NCBI GenBank assembly: GCA_022764465.1
Contig: JALERL010000096.1
Location: 1 to 57,846 of the forward strand
Length of the DNA: 57,846 nucleotides
Source of the DNA: Lachnospiraceae bacterium
Lineage (GTDB): Bacteria; Bacillota; Clostridia; Lachnospirales; Lachnospiraceae
Reading direction: 5' to 3'
In this document: piece after piece, positions 33,945 to 43,443 of the stretch
Layout: each line of letters starts with the position of its first letter
Position numbering within the stretch: position 1 is the stretch's first letter
Notes under the pieces: model-generated
Told to the model about the DNA's origin: nothing
Seen by the model: the letters and a program-made list of their open reading frames with translations, nothing else
The model's database searches: none
Translations under genes and position numbers: made by a program

Positions 33945-35944
33945 ATACCGGATTTTTACCAATTTCAAAACAGGATATGATCGATCAGGGCATTGATCAG
34001 CTTGACTTCGTCTATGTGATCGGAGACGCCTATGTCGATCATCCATCCTTCGGACATGCGATCATCAGCAGAATCCTTGTACAGCATGGATATACGGTGG
34101 GAATTATCTCACAGCCGGACTTCCGGGATAAAAACAGTGTAACGATCCTTGGCGAGCCAAGGCTTGGCTTTATTGTTACCGCAGGAAATATGGATTCGAT
34201 GGTCAATCATTATTCCGTATCAAAGAAAAGACGTACCAGAGATGCCTATACACCGGGTGGCGTGATGGGAAAAAGACCGGACTATGCGACTGTCTGCTAT
34301 GGCAATCTGATCCGCCAGACCTATAAGCATAACCCGATCATTATCGGAGGAATTGAAGCCAGTCTGCGCCGTATGGGACATTACGATTACTGGTCAAATA
34401 AGATAAGACGTTCGATCCTTTTAGATTCCGGTGCGGATATCATCTCTTATGGAATGGGTGAACGCAGTATTGTAGAGATCGCAGATGCACTGGCAAGCGG
34501 GCTGTCTGTCCGTGATATAACGTTTATAGACGGAACAGTCTATAAGACGAGAAAGCGGGAAGACATTTATGATGCGATCGAACTGCCATCCTTTGAACAG
34601 ATCAAGGCAGATAAGCGCGAATATGCAAAAAGCTTTTACCTGCAATATCAGAATACCGATCCATTTGCAGCAAAGCGGCTGTTTGAGACCTATGATGAGA
34701 AGCTTTTTGTCGTACAGAATCCACCTGCCAAGCCCCTTTCACAGCAGGAAATGGATGATGTCTATGCGCTTCCGTATATGAGAACCTATCATCCTTCCTA
34801 TGAGAAGGCAGGCGGTGTTCCGGCAATCGAAGAAGTGAAGTTCTCACTGATCAGCAACCGCGGATGCTTTGGAGGCTGCAACTTCTGTGCACTGACTTTC
34901 CATCAGGGCAGGATCATCCAGACGAGAAGCCATGATTCCATCGTAGAAGAAGCAAAGCTTATGACAAAGGATAAGGACTTTAAAGGATATATCCATGATG
35001 TCGGTGGGCCGACCGCTAACTTCCGCAGACCATCCTGTGACAAACAGCTGACAAAGGGTGTCTGCAAAAACAGACAGTGCTTATTCCCGACCCCATGTAA
35101 GAACCTTGTAGTGGATCACAGCGATTATATTAAGCTCCTGCGTAAGCTTCGCAGCCTTCCGGGTGTAAAAAAAGTCTTTATCCGTTCCGGAATCCGCTTC
35201 GACTACTTATTATATGATAAGGATCAGTCCTTTTTACGGGAACTTTGTGAATATCATGTCAGTGGACAGCTTAAGGTTGCACCAGAGCATATTTCGGACA
35301 AGGTCTTAGAAAAGCTTGGAAAACCATCCGCACAGGTCTACTGGAAGTTTGTTGATGCATATCATAAGATGAATGAGAAGCTTGGCAAAAAACAGTATCT
35401 GGTTCCATACCTGATGTCTTCCCATCCGGGATCAACCTTGCAGGAAGCGATCGAACTGGCAGAATACTTACAAAAGCTTGGTTATATGCCGGAGCAGGTG
35501 CAGGACTTTTATCCGACACCGTCGACCATTTCGACCTGTATGTATTATACCGGACTTGATCCACGTACGATGGAGCCGGTCTACGTTGCCACGAATCCGC
35601 ATGAAAAGGCAATGCAACGTGCCCTGATCCAGTACCGGAATCCGGACAGTTATGGTCTGGTAAAAGAAGCACTGCATTTAGCAGGACGGGAAGATCTGAT
35701 CGGATTTGAGGAACACTGTCTGATCCCACCACGGAAGATGAAGCATCCGACAGGGAATAAAACAAATGGTACAGCCGGACAGAATAGATCAATGAAGAAC
35801 AATAAGAAAAATCATACAGCCAGACAGGATACAGTATCAAAGAACAATAAGAATACGAAGAACCGTACACCGCAAAATGCCACCACAAAGCAGTCCGGCG
35901 GCAAGCGCAAGCCGATCCGGAACGTACACCAGAAGAAACGGTAA
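33941..35944 (+). CDS. YgiQ family radical SAM protein
   Basis: A 667-residue protein with an N-terminal cobalamin-like region, a radical-SAM core with CFGGCNFC (about 307-314, from SNRGCFGGCNFCALTFHQGR), and a DUF3362 C-terminal domain. Family function is unknown. Signature pieces are MGHYDYWSNKIRRSILLDS (about 145-163) and DFYPTPSTISTCMYYTGLDP (about 524-543). The last 60 residues are Asn/Lys/Thr-rich low complexity and vary between species. It overlaps the RsuA gene by four bases. Confidence 0.9.
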   Translation: MNTGFLPISKQDMIDQGIDQLDFVYVIGDAYVDHPSFGHAIISRILVQHGYTVGIISQPDFRDKNSVTILGEPRLGFIVTAGNMDSMVNHYSVSKKRRTRDAYTPGGVMGKRPDYATVCYGNLIRQTYKHNPIIIGGIEASLRRMGHYDYWSNKIRRSILLDSGADIISYGMGERSIVEIADALASGLSVRDITFIDGTVYKTRKREDIYDAIELPSFEQIKADKREYAKSFYLQYQNTDPFAAKRLFETYDEKLFVVQNPPAKPLSQQEMDDVYALPYMRTYHPSYEKAGGVPAIEEVKFSLISNRGCFGGCNFCALTFHQGRIIQTRSHDSIVEEAKLMTKDKDFKGYIHDVGGPTANFRRPSCDKQLTKGVCKNRQCLFPTPCKNLVVDHSDYIKLLRKLRSLPGVKKVFIRSGIRFDYLLYDKDQSFLRELCEYHVSGQLKVAPEHISDKVLEKLGKPSAQVYWKFVDAYHKMNEKLGKKQYLVPYLMSSHPGSTLQEAIELAEYLQKLGYMPEQVQDFYPTPSTISTCMYYTGLDPRTMEPVYVATNPHEKAMQRALIQYRNPDSYGLVKEALHLAGREDLIGFEEHCLIPPRKMKHPTGNKTNGTAGQNRSMKNNKKNHTARQDTVSKNNKNTKNRTPQNATTKQSGGKRKPIRNVHQKKR

Positions 35945-35956
35945 TGTGAACATAAA

Positions 35957-35993
35957 TTTTTACTGTGTATGCTTTACTTATTCACAGTAAAAA
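35957..35993. repeat. 11-bp perfect inverted repeat in the ygiQ-rlu gap
   Basis: TTTTTACTGTG (35957-35967) pairs with CACAGTAAAAA (35983-35993) around a 15-nt loop. It lies between the YgiQ stop and the rlu start. With A-run and T-run outsides it may be a regulatory or weak stop hairpin; the TAATGTGAA just before it resembles the gerW-end hairpin. Confidence 0.5.
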
Positions 35994-36013
35994 GCCTAGA
36001 AATGAGGATTCAT

Positions 36014-36976
36014 ATGAGAGAGATCCAGATTGGAAAGAATGAGGCTGGGCAGCGCCTGGATAAGTATTTAAAAAAGCTGCTGCCGAATGCAGGAAGCAGC
36101 TTCCTTTATAAGATGTTACGAAAAAAGAATATTGTCTGGAACGGAAAAAAGGCAGATGGCTCCGAAAAAATAGTGGTTGGCGATACGATCCAGATCTATT
36201 TTTCAGAAGAAACCTTTACAAAGTTTGCCGGAGGGGAGCAAAAGAAAGCAGAGATACCCGCAAGTCTTTCGAAGGTCGCATGGGACAAGCTTCCTATCGT
36301 CTATGAAGACGAAGATATTGTAATCATCAATAAGCCGTCCGGAATGCTTTCACAGAAGGCAAAGCCGGAGGATATTTCTGCCAACGAATATCTGATCGCT
36401 TATCTGCTTCATACCGGGGCGATTACACCGGAAGAGTTAAAGACCTTTCATCCATCGGTATGTAACCGGCTTGACCGCAACACCTCCGGGCTTTTACTTG
36501 CCGGAAAGTCCTTAAAGGGATTGCAGGAGCTTTCTGCAATGTTAAAGGATCGTTCGATGCGCAAGTATTACCGTTGTATTGTCTCCGGTGAGATGAGAGA
36601 GCCGGCACGCATCTGCGGATACCTGTGTAAGGATGAAAAAAACAATCAGGTCACGATACAAAGCAGACCCGGTGCGGATGCAAAATATATCGAAACCGAA
36701 TACACACCGGTCGCATCGATGCCAGACAGAACGCTCTTAGAAGTACATCTGATCACCGGCCGGTCGCATCAGATCCGTGCCCACCTTGCTTCGATCGGCC
36801 ATCCAATCATCGGGGATCTGAAGTATGGGGATCAGATGGTCAATCAGAAATGGCGGACATGCTGCCGGATCAAAAGCCAGCTTTTACATGCTTACCGGGT
36901 AGAACTTCCGGATGGCAGAAGTTTTCTTGCCAAAACGGGTGCGGAATTTGAGCGTGTGATGACTTATCAGAATTAG
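36014..36976 (+). CDS. RluA-family pseudouridine synthase (RluC/RluD-like)
   Basis: A 320-residue enzyme that makes pseudouridines in 23S rRNA or tRNA. It has an N-terminal S4 domain (EAGQRLDKYLKKLLPN), the motif EDIVIINKPSGMLSQ and the catalytic VCNRLDRNTSGLLLAGKS, with the Asp in RLDRNTSG. GRSHQIRAHLASIGHPIIGD near the end fits the RluC/D family. In-frame ATGs at 35969 and 36002 precede it; GAGGATTCAT before 36014 sets the start. The exact target cannot be told. Confidence 0.9.
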   Translation: MREIQIGKNEAGQRLDKYLKKLLPNAGSSFLYKMLRKKNIVWNGKKADGSEKIVVGDTIQIYFSEETFTKFAGGEQKKAEIPASLSKVAWDKLPIVYEDEDIVIINKPSGMLSQKAKPEDISANEYLIAYLLHTGAITPEELKTFHPSVCNRLDRNTSGLLLAGKSLKGLQELSAMLKDRSMRKYYRCIVSGEMREPARICGYLCKDEKNNQVTIQSRPGADAKYIETEYTPVASMPDRTLLEVHLITGRSHQIRAHLASIGHPIIGDLKYGDQMVNQKWRTCCRIKSQLLHAYRVELPDGRSFLAKTGAEFERVMTYQN

Positions 36977-37003
36977 TGGCCAAAAAGGAAAGGAAAACGG
37001 AAG

Positions 37004-37651
37004 ATGAAGATCTATTTAATGAGACATGGAGAAACAGATTATAATAAGAAAAAGCTGATCCAGGGAAGACTCGACATTCCGCTCAATGAATATGGAATCC
37101 GGCTTGCTGAACTGACCAGGGACGGCTTTCGCAAAGAGGGCTTACATTTTGATCTGGCATATTGCAGCCCACTCATCCGTGCAAGACAGACCGCGGATAT
37201 CTTATTAGAGGGTGAAGATACACCCATCATCTATGACGACCGGATCTGTGAGATGAACTTTGCCGAGGGAGAAGGGGTACACTTAGATGAGATCGCAACC
37301 AATCCCGAATACCGGAATATCTATTATCTCTTCCATGAGCCGGAGAAATATCAGGCAACCAGTATCGGTGAAAGCTATGAGGATCTGTTTGCAAGGGTAC
37401 AGGACTTTTTAGAGACAGAGATCTATCCGAAGGAAAAGGACTATGAGAATGTTTTAGTCTGCTGCCATGGAGGCATTATCCGTGCATTTTTGGCATTCCT
37501 TAAAAAGTTGGAATTAAGTGAGTTCTGGAATAACCATCAGCCAAACTGCAGTGTCAACATCATAGAGATCAAGGATCATTCGTTACATATCTTAGAAGAA
37601 CATAAGATCTATTACACGCTTCCGAAGGAGAAGGAGGATACCATACTCTGA
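37004..37651 (+). CDS. Histidine phosphatase family protein (phosphoglycerate-mutase-like)
   Basis: A 215-residue protein with the phosphohistidine motif LMRHGETDYNKKK (about 4-16), then QGRLDIPLNEYG and CSPLIRARQTADIL (about 53-66), and the second catalytic His in VCCHGGIIRAFLAF. The substrate is unknown; this family includes phosphatases of sugars, nucleotides and alpha-ribazole phosphate. AAAGGAAAACGGAAG precedes the ATG. Its TGA shares a base with the recU ATG. Confidence 0.88.
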   Translation: MKIYLMRHGETDYNKKKLIQGRLDIPLNEYGIRLAELTRDGFRKEGLHFDLAYCSPLIRARQTADILLEGEDTPIIYDDRICEMNFAEGEGVHLDEIATNPEYRNIYYLFHEPEKYQATSIGESYEDLFARVQDFLETEIYPKEKDYENVLVCCHGGIIRAFLAFLKKLELSEFWNNHQPNCSVNIIEIKDHSLHILEEHKIYYTLPKEKEDTIL

Positions 37652-38184
37652 TGGCAACCTGGAATTCAAGAGGTCTTCGTGGTTCTACACTCGAAGAATT
37701 TATCAACCGGACAAATGAAAAGTATTTGGAAAATCATCTGGCACTGATACAGAAGATTCCGACGCCGATCACCCCGATCAATATTGACAAGGAGACAAGG
37801 CACATCACCCTTGCTTACTTTGAACAGAAAAGTACGGTCGATTATATCGGTGCCGTACAGGGAATTCCGGTCTGCTTCGATGCGAAGGAATGCAATACGG
37901 ATACGTTCCCACTTGCAAATATCCATGCACATCAGGTACAGTTTATGGAGGATTTTGAAAGACAGGGCGGGATTGCTTTTTTTCTGATCTTTTATTCCCA
38001 TCGGGATGAATTCTATTATCTGCGCTATGAGCTTTTAAAAAAATTCTGGGATCGTGCCGCACAGGGCGGACGGAAAAGCTTCCGGTACGAAGAAACAGAG
38101 CAGGATTTTTTCCTGACCTCGAAAAACGGGTTACTTGTTCCGTATCTGGACGGAATCCAGAAGGATTTAGACAAAAGGGATTGA
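37651..38184 (+). CDS. recU: Holliday junction resolvase RecU
   Basis: Cuts four-way junctions and is the Firmicute equivalent of RuvC; it works with RuvAB at 5850-7489. The 177-residue protein has the family start (SRGLRGSTLEEFINRTNEKY) and IPTPITPI, and catalytic carboxylates in STVDYIGAVQG and VCFDAKE. The start overlaps the phosphatase stop (TGATG). In Bacillus recU is with ponA; here it precedes the his operon, whose promoter begins inside the recU stop. Confidence 0.9.
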   Translation: MATWNSRGLRGSTLEEFINRTNEKYLENHLALIQKIPTPITPINIDKETRHITLAYFEQKSTVDYIGAVQGIPVCFDAKECNTDTFPLANIHAHQVQFMEDFERQGGIAFFLIFYSHRDEFYYLRYELLKKFWDRAAQGGRKSFRYEETEQDFFLTSKNGLLVPYLDGIQKDLDKRD

Positions 38185-38209
38185 CATTTGATGGATGATT
38201 TTTTATAAT
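38181..38209 (+). promoter_or_regulatory. Consensus sigma-A promoter of the his operon
   Basis: TTGACA (38181-38186), 17 bp, TATAAT (38204-38209), a perfect match in both boxes and spacing. The -35 overlaps the recU TGA. The leader of about 95 bases has only a small hairpin (GCAC/GTGC near 38240) and no T-box, so control probably lies in an operator I cannot identify. Confidence 0.85.
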
Positions 38210-38311
38210 AAACAAAGCAATTCACTGTAGTAGCATGGTAGCACGCTAAAGTGCGTATTGAAAAATCAGCGTTTCAGCGAATAATTATTGACAGACAGGA
38301 AAGGTAGATCT

Positions 38312-39520
38312 ATGAAAAATAAGCTTTTACATACACCGGAAGGTGTCAGGGATATTTACAATGAAGAATGTGAGAAGAAGCTCGTCTTACAGAGCAAGCT
38401 GTCACACACCTTAAAAAGCTACGGCTATCATAACATCCAGACCCCGACCTTTGAGTTTTTTGACATTTTTGGAAAAGAGATTGGAACAACACCATCAAAG
38501 GAACTGTATAAGTTCTTTGACCGTGAAGGAAACACACTGGTGCTCAGACCGGATATCACACCATCGATCGCACGTTCCGTTGCAAAATATTTTGCAGATG
38601 AGGATATGCCGATCCGCTTAAGCTATATGGGCAATACCTTTATCAATAACCACAGTTATCAGGGACGCTTAAAGGAGTGCACACAGCTTGGTGCGGAGCT
38701 GATCGGAGATAATACTGTGGATGCAGATGCAGAGATCCTTGCAATGGTCATTTCTTCCTTAAAGGCGGTCGGATTAAAGGAATTCCAGATCAGTATCGGT
38801 CATGTAGACATCTTAGCCGGACTGATCGCTGCTGCCGGATTAGATGAGGAGCAGACCGAGCGTGTCCGTGAGCTGATCGCAAATAAGAACTTCTTTGGAG
38901 TGGAAGAAGAGATCGAGCAGACCGACATACCGCAGTCCTTAAAGGAACTTTTCGGTATGCTTGGCATGATCTATAACCAGGCTTCTGATTTTGCCGGTGC
39001 ATGTGCGCTTGCAAGGGAATACGTAGCGGATTGTCCGCAGATCCTTGCAGCCTTAGAACGCTTGCAGGCATTAGATGAAGTCTTACAGATCTATGGTGTG
39101 GACGATCATGTAAGCTATGAGCTTGGAATGATCAGCAATTATTCTTACTATACCGGAATTATTTTTGCAGGATATACCTTCGGAAGCGGAGAACCGATCG
39201 TGAAAGGTGGACGTTACGACAAGCTGCTGCCATACTTTGGCAAGGATGCGGCATCCATCGGATTCGCATTTACGGTCGATCAGTTGATGAGTGCGTTATC
39301 ACGTCAGAAGATCGAGATCCCGGTGGATTACCGCAACACACTGATCGTCTATGAAGAGGCAGTCAAAAAGACCGCCATCGAAAAAGCAGCAGCTCTCCGT
39401 GCGGATGGCAATGCTGTAGAACTGATCTTACGTGACCAGACAAAGACGGATGCGGATTATCAGGCATATAAGGAACGCAACCAGATCGCAGAATTAATTT
39501 TTATGGGTGAGGACAGATAA
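38312..39520 (+). CDS. hisZ: ATP phosphoribosyltransferase regulatory subunit HisZ
   Basis: A 402-residue class-II histidyl-tRNA-synthetase paralogue that activates short HisG in an octamer. It starts MKNKLLHTPEGVRDIYNEEC and has LYKFFDREGNTLVLRPDITP (about 66-85), a motif-2-like region, and GGRYDKLLPYFGKDAASIGFA near 300-320. The true HisS anticodon-binding features are missing. An in-frame TTG at 38288 has no ribosome site; AGGAAAGG before 38312 does. It is the first gene of the his operon and directly precedes hisG. Confidence 0.93.
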   Translation: MKNKLLHTPEGVRDIYNEECEKKLVLQSKLSHTLKSYGYHNIQTPTFEFFDIFGKEIGTTPSKELYKFFDREGNTLVLRPDITPSIARSVAKYFADEDMPIRLSYMGNTFINNHSYQGRLKECTQLGAELIGDNTVDADAEILAMVISSLKAVGLKEFQISIGHVDILAGLIAAAGLDEEQTERVRELIANKNFFGVEEEIEQTDIPQSLKELFGMLGMIYNQASDFAGACALAREYVADCPQILAALERLQALDEVLQIYGVDDHVSYELGMISNYSYYTGIIFAGYTFGSGEPIVKGGRYDKLLPYFGKDAASIGFAFTVDQLMSALSRQKIEIPVDYRNTLIVYEEAVKKTAIEKAAALRADGNAVELILRDQTKTDADYQAYKERNQIAELIFMGEDR

Positions 39521-40180
39521 ATGGAAGAGATGAGATATTTAACATTTGCATTAGGAAAGGGCAGACTTGCCAAGAAGACATTAGAGACATTTGAAAAAAT
39601 CGGAATCACCTGTGAAGAGATGAAGGATAAGGATACCAGAAAGCTGATCTTCGTAAATGAAGAGTTAAAGCTGAAGTTCTTCTTAGCCAAAGGACCGGAT
39701 GTTCCGACTTATGTCGAATATGGTGCGGCAGACATCGGAATCGTAGGAAAAGATACGATCTTAGAGGAAGCCAGAAATATCTATGAGGTACTTGATCTTG
39801 GATTCGGCAAGTGCCGGATGTGCATCTGCGGGCCAAAGGAAGCGGGCGAATTGTTACAGCATCATGAGCTGATCCGTGTTGCAACCAAGTATCCGAGAAT
39901 CGCAAAAGATTATTTCTATAATAAGAAGCATCAGACTGTTGAGATCATTAAGTTAAATGGTTCGATCGAATTAGCACCGATTGTTGGATTATCAGAGGTA
40001 ATTTGTGATATAGTAGAGACAGGATCTACACTTCGTGAAAACGGACTTCAGGTTTTAGAAGAGGTTTGTCCGTTATCTGCACGTATGGTGGTCAACCAGG
40101 TGAGCATGAAGATGGAAAACGAACGGATCACGAAGTTAATTACAGACTTAAAGCAGGTATTACAGGTAGAAAGGAAGTAG
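39521..40180 (+). CDS. hisG: ATP phosphoribosyltransferase, short form
   Basis: Joins ATP and PRPP, the first and committed step of histidine synthesis. The 219-residue length and lack of a C-terminal regulatory domain mark the HisG-short form that needs HisZ. Motifs are [20 protein letters not shown] near the start and [20 protein letters not shown] (about 147-166), the PRPP-binding loop. The ATG follows the hisZ TAA directly, with GAGG eight bases upstream. Confidence 0.95.
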   Translation: MEEMRYLTFALGKGRLAKKTLETFEKIGITCEEMKDKDTRKLIFVNEELKLKFFLAKGPDVPTYVEYGAADIGIVGKDTILEEARNIYEVLDLGFGKCRMCICGPKEAGELLQHHELIRVATKYPRIAKDYFYNKKHQTVEIIKLNGSIELAPIVGLSEVICDIVETGSTLRENGLQVLEEVCPLSARMVVNQVSMKMENERITKLITDLKQVLQVERK

Positions 40181-40184
40181 TCAG

Positions 40185-41477
40185 ATGAGAATTTTAAAGC
40201 TTACACCGGAGACAAAGAGCAATATTTTAGAAGACTTATTAAAGAGAAGCCCAAACAGCTATGGAGAATTTGAAGGCCGCGTCAATGCGATCATCGAGGA
40301 TGTCCGTGCAAAAAGAGATGAAGCTGTTTTTGATTATACGAAGCGTTTTGATGGCGCAGATATCAATGCATCGAATATCTTAGTAACGGATGAAGAGATT
40401 CAAGAAGCTTATGAGAAGGTTGATCCTAAGCTGCTTGAAGTAATCCGCAAGTCCTTAGTCAACATCCGCGATTACCATGAAAAACAACGTCAGTTCAGTT
40501 GGTTTGACACCAAGGACAATGGCATCATCCTTGGTCAGAAGGTTACAGCCTTAGAGAAGGTCGGTGTCTATGTACCGGGCGGAAAGGCAGTTTACCCATC
40601 CTCGGTATTAATGAACGTTCTTCCGGCAAAGGTTGCCGGTGTTGACCGTATCATCATGACCACACCTCCGGGAAAAGACGGAAAGGTCAATCCATCCACA
40701 TTAGTTGCTGCCAAGGAAGCCGGAGCAGATGAGATCTATAAGGTAGGCGGTGCACAGGCAATCGCAGCCCTTGCCTTTGGAACAGAAAGCATTCCAAAAG
40801 TAGATAAAATCGTAGGACCTGGTAATATCTATGTTGCACTTGCCAAAAAAGCTGTTTTTGGTTATGTAAGCATTGATTCGATCGCAGGACCAAGCGAGAT
40901 TCTTGTACTCGCAGATGATTCCGCAAACCCACGTTACGTTGCCGCTGACTTATTATCACAGGCAGAGCATGACGAGATGGCATCTGCGATCTTAATTACA
41001 ACAAGCGAGTCCCTTGCAAATGCTGTATCGGAAGAGATCGACAAGTTTGTTGCCGTATTATCCAGAAAAGAGATCAACCAGAAGACCTTAGAAAACAATG
41101 GATATATTTTAGTCGCAGAAAATATGGAGGAAGCAATCGAGACAGTGAATGATATTGCATCCGAACATATGGAGATCGTGACACGTAATCCGTTTGAGGT
41201 AATGACGAAGGTGCGTAATGCCGGTGCAATCTTTATCGGCGAATACAGCAGTGAACCGCTTGGTGATTATTTTGCAGGACCAAACCATGTACTTCCGACC
41301 AATGGAACGGCCCGTTTCTTCTCTGCATTAAGTGTAGATGACTTTATCAAGAAGTCCAGTATCATCTCTTATTCCAAAGAAGCTTTACAGGACGTTTATA
41401 AGGATATTGCACAGTTTGCAGAATGTGAGCAGTTAACAGCACATGCCAATTCTGTCAAAGTTCGTTTTGAGGACTGA
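40185..41477 (+). CDS. hisD: Histidinol dehydrogenase
   Basis: Catalyses the last two oxidations from histidinol to histidine using NAD and zinc. The 430-residue protein has VGVYVPGGKAVYPSSVLMNV (about 126-145), the signature IVGPGNIYVALAKK and IDSIAGPSEILVLADD (about 227-242), and the zinc/catalytic region LLSQAEHDEMASA. It is four bases after hisG. Confidence 0.96.
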   Translation: MRILKLTPETKSNILEDLLKRSPNSYGEFEGRVNAIIEDVRAKRDEAVFDYTKRFDGADINASNILVTDEEIQEAYEKVDPKLLEVIRKSLVNIRDYHEKQRQFSWFDTKDNGIILGQKVTALEKVGVYVPGGKAVYPSSVLMNVLPAKVAGVDRIIMTTPPGKDGKVNPSTLVAAKEAGADEIYKVGGAQAIAALAFGTESIPKVDKIVGPGNIYVALAKKAVFGYVSIDSIAGPSEILVLADDSANPRYVAADLLSQAEHDEMASAILITTSESLANAVSEEIDKFVAVLSRKEINQKTLENNGYILVAENMEEAIETVNDIASEHMEIVTRNPFEVMTKVRNAGAIFIGEYSSEPLGDYFAGPNHVLPTNGTARFFSALSVDDFIKKSSIISYSKEALQDVYKDIAQFAECEQLTAHANSVKVRFED

Positions 41478-41507
41478 ACAGAAGATCCACAGAATATGGA
41501 GGGACAT

Positions 41508-42101
41508 ATGGAAAACAGACGATTTGCAGAATACACACGTAAGACAAAGGAGACAGACATTCTGCTTTCTCTTGACATTGATGGAACCGGAAGCTGTGAA
41601 GCAGATACAGGGATCGGATTTTTTGATCATATGTTAGATGGCTTTGCCAGACATGGACTGTTTGATCTGAAGGTAAAGGTGACCGGTGATCTGTTTGTGG
41701 ATTGTCACCACACGATCGAAGATACCGGAATCGTACTTGGCAATGCAATCAAAAAGGCAGTCGGGGATAAGGTGGGAATCCGCCGTTTCGGAAGCTGCAT
41801 TCTTCCGATGGATGAGACACTTGTCTTATGTGCCGTAGATCTGTCCGGCAGACCATATCTGTCCTTTGAAGGAGAATTTACGACAGACCGTGTCGGCTAT
41901 ATGGATACTGAGATGGTGAAGGAATTCTTCTATGCCGTATCTTATTCCGCTGGTATGAACCTGCATATCAAGGTACTGACACCGGGGAACAATCATCATA
42001 TGATCGAAGCGATGTTTAAGGCATTTGCAAAGGCATTAGATGCCGCTACGGTGGTAGATCCACGCATTACGAGTATATTATCAACGAAAGGCAGTTTGTA
42101 G
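41508..42101 (+). CDS. hisB: Imidazoleglycerol-phosphate dehydratase
   Basis: Dehydrates imidazoleglycerol phosphate using manganese. The 197-residue stand-alone form (no phosphatase domain) has GIGFFDHMLDGFARHGLFDL (about 38-57), VDCHHTIEDTGIVLG and the second metal site PGNNHHMIEAMFKAFAKALD (about 162-181). The ATG at 41496 is part of the ribosome site; GGAGGGACAT precedes the chosen ATG at 41508. Confidence 0.96.
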   Translation: MENRRFAEYTRKTKETDILLSLDIDGTGSCEADTGIGFFDHMLDGFARHGLFDLKVKVTGDLFVDCHHTIEDTGIVLGNAIKKAVGDKVGIRRFGSCILPMDETLVLCAVDLSGRPYLSFEGEFTTDRVGYMDTEMVKEFFYAVSYSAGMNLHIKVLTPGNNHHMIEAMFKAFAKALDAATVVDPRITSILSTKGSL

Positions 42102-42105
42102 GATT

Positions 42106-43386
42106 ATGGATCATAAGAATATAGTAGCAACGATTTACTTAAAGGATGGCAAGGCGGTAAAGAGTCCAAAGAACCCGGAATCCGCCGGAGATCTTGCCAC
42201 ACTTGCAAAGTTATATAATGACAGTGGAATCGACAAGATCATGGTCTTTGACCTTTCTACCGGGGACGAAGAACATGAGAAAAACATCCACACCATCAAG
42301 GAGATCAACCGCATGGTTGAGATCCCGGTCTGCGGTGGCGGAAATATCAACCGCTTAGAAGATATTAAAAAGCTGTTGTACGCAGGCTGCAAGCAGGTCA
42401 TGTTAAATGGTTCGAAGGCAGTCAGCTTCTCCCTTGCGCAGGAGGGAACCGCACGCTTTGGCAAGGATCATATCAATATTTCCATCGAGAATGTGGACTT
42501 TGTCTTCAAGCACAGCGCTGAGATGCAGACATACTTCCATGAGATGCTTCTGATGAACATGGAAATGGTCGATGCCGTAGAAAATATCACGGACCTTCCG
42601 TTTGTCGTACAGTATGATACGTATGAGCATGAGAAGATCAGTGCCATCTTAAAAAATGACTGTGTCCGTGGTGTTGCCGGTGCTTTCTTAAATGATCCGT
42701 CTGCGGATATTATGAAGATCAAGAGTGAGTTTGCAAAGGATGGACTTACGATGGATCATTTCGAACCGGCAGTAAAGTGGGAGGACTTAAAAAAGAATTC
42801 CGATGGAATGGTTCCGGTCATTGTACAGGATTATCGTACGAATGAAGTTCTGATGCTTGCCTATATGACAAAGGAAGCTTTTGATGCAACGATCAGCTGT
42901 GGTAAGATGACTTACTTTAGCAGAAGCAGACAAGAACTCTGGTTAAAGGGTGAAACCTCCGGACATATCCAGTATGTGAAGTCCCTGACGGCTGACTGTG
43001 ATTATGATACGATCTTAGCAAAGGTATCCCAGATCGGTGCTGCCTGTCATACCGGCAATCCGACCTGCTTCTTTAACCAGATCGTGAAAAAGGATTATGT
43101 CGAAAAAAATCCGATGAAGATCTTCGAAGAAGTCTACGGTATCATCCAGGACCGCAAGGCAAATCCGAAGGACGGCTCTTATACGAACTATCTGTTCGAT
43201 AAAGGATTAGATAAGATTTTAAAAAAGATCGGGGAAGAGAGCACGGAAATCGTGATCGCTGCCAAGAATCCGGATCCGGAAGAGATCAAGTACGAGATTT
43301 CGGACTTCTTATACCATGCAATGGTACTGATGGTGGAAAAAGGCGTTACCTGGGAAGATATTACGCAGGAACTCGCACAGCGGTAG
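42106..43386 (+). CDS. hisIE: HisF-like domain fused to bifunctional HisIE
   Basis: A 426-residue protein with three parts. Residues 1-215 look like the HisA/HisF TIM barrel (LKDGKAVKS, VCGGGNINRLEDI, AGCKQVMLNGSKAV). Residues 220-330 are phosphoribosyl-AMP cyclohydrolase (LMLAYMTKEAFD, SRSRQELWLKGETSGH, zinc-site CHTGNPTC). Residues 335-426 are phosphoribosyl-ATP pyrophosphatase (KKIGEESTEIVIAAKN, ISDFLYHAMVLM). The barrel lacks the first catalytic Asp: HisF has CLDxKDG, here it is TIYLKDG (Tyr11). The second Asp also seems changed (SIEN). It is the last his gene here; hisA, hisF, hisH and hisC are absent. Confidence 0.9.
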   Translation: MDHKNIVATIYLKDGKAVKSPKNPESAGDLATLAKLYNDSGIDKIMVFDLSTGDEEHEKNIHTIKEINRMVEIPVCGGGNINRLEDIKKLLYAGCKQVMLNGSKAVSFSLAQEGTARFGKDHINISIENVDFVFKHSAEMQTYFHEMLLMNMEMVDAVENITDLPFVVQYDTYEHEKISAILKNDCVRGVAGAFLNDPSADIMKIKSEFAKDGLTMDHFEPAVKWEDLKKNSDGMVPVIVQDYRTNEVLMLAYMTKEAFDATISCGKMTYFSRSRQELWLKGETSGHIQYVKSLTADCDYDTILAKVSQIGAACHTGNPTCFFNQIVKKDYVEKNPMKIFEEVYGIIQDRKANPKDGSYTNYLFDKGLDKILKKIGEESTEIVIAAKNPDPEEIKYEISDFLYHAMVLMVEKGVTWEDITQELAQR

Positions 43387-43443
43387 ATGAATCAAAAAAA
43401 CGAATGTTATAAGGCAGATAAGAAGCAAGCTTGCAAAGATGCC

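Noticed and set aside
35271..35888. 205-codon minus-strand ORF inside the YgiQ gene
   Set aside because: Ser/Tyr-rich antisense shadow of a conserved radical SAM protein.
38210..38311. Possible T-box in the his leader
   Set aside because: Only about 95 bases, no T-box sequence and no antiterminator/terminator pair seen.
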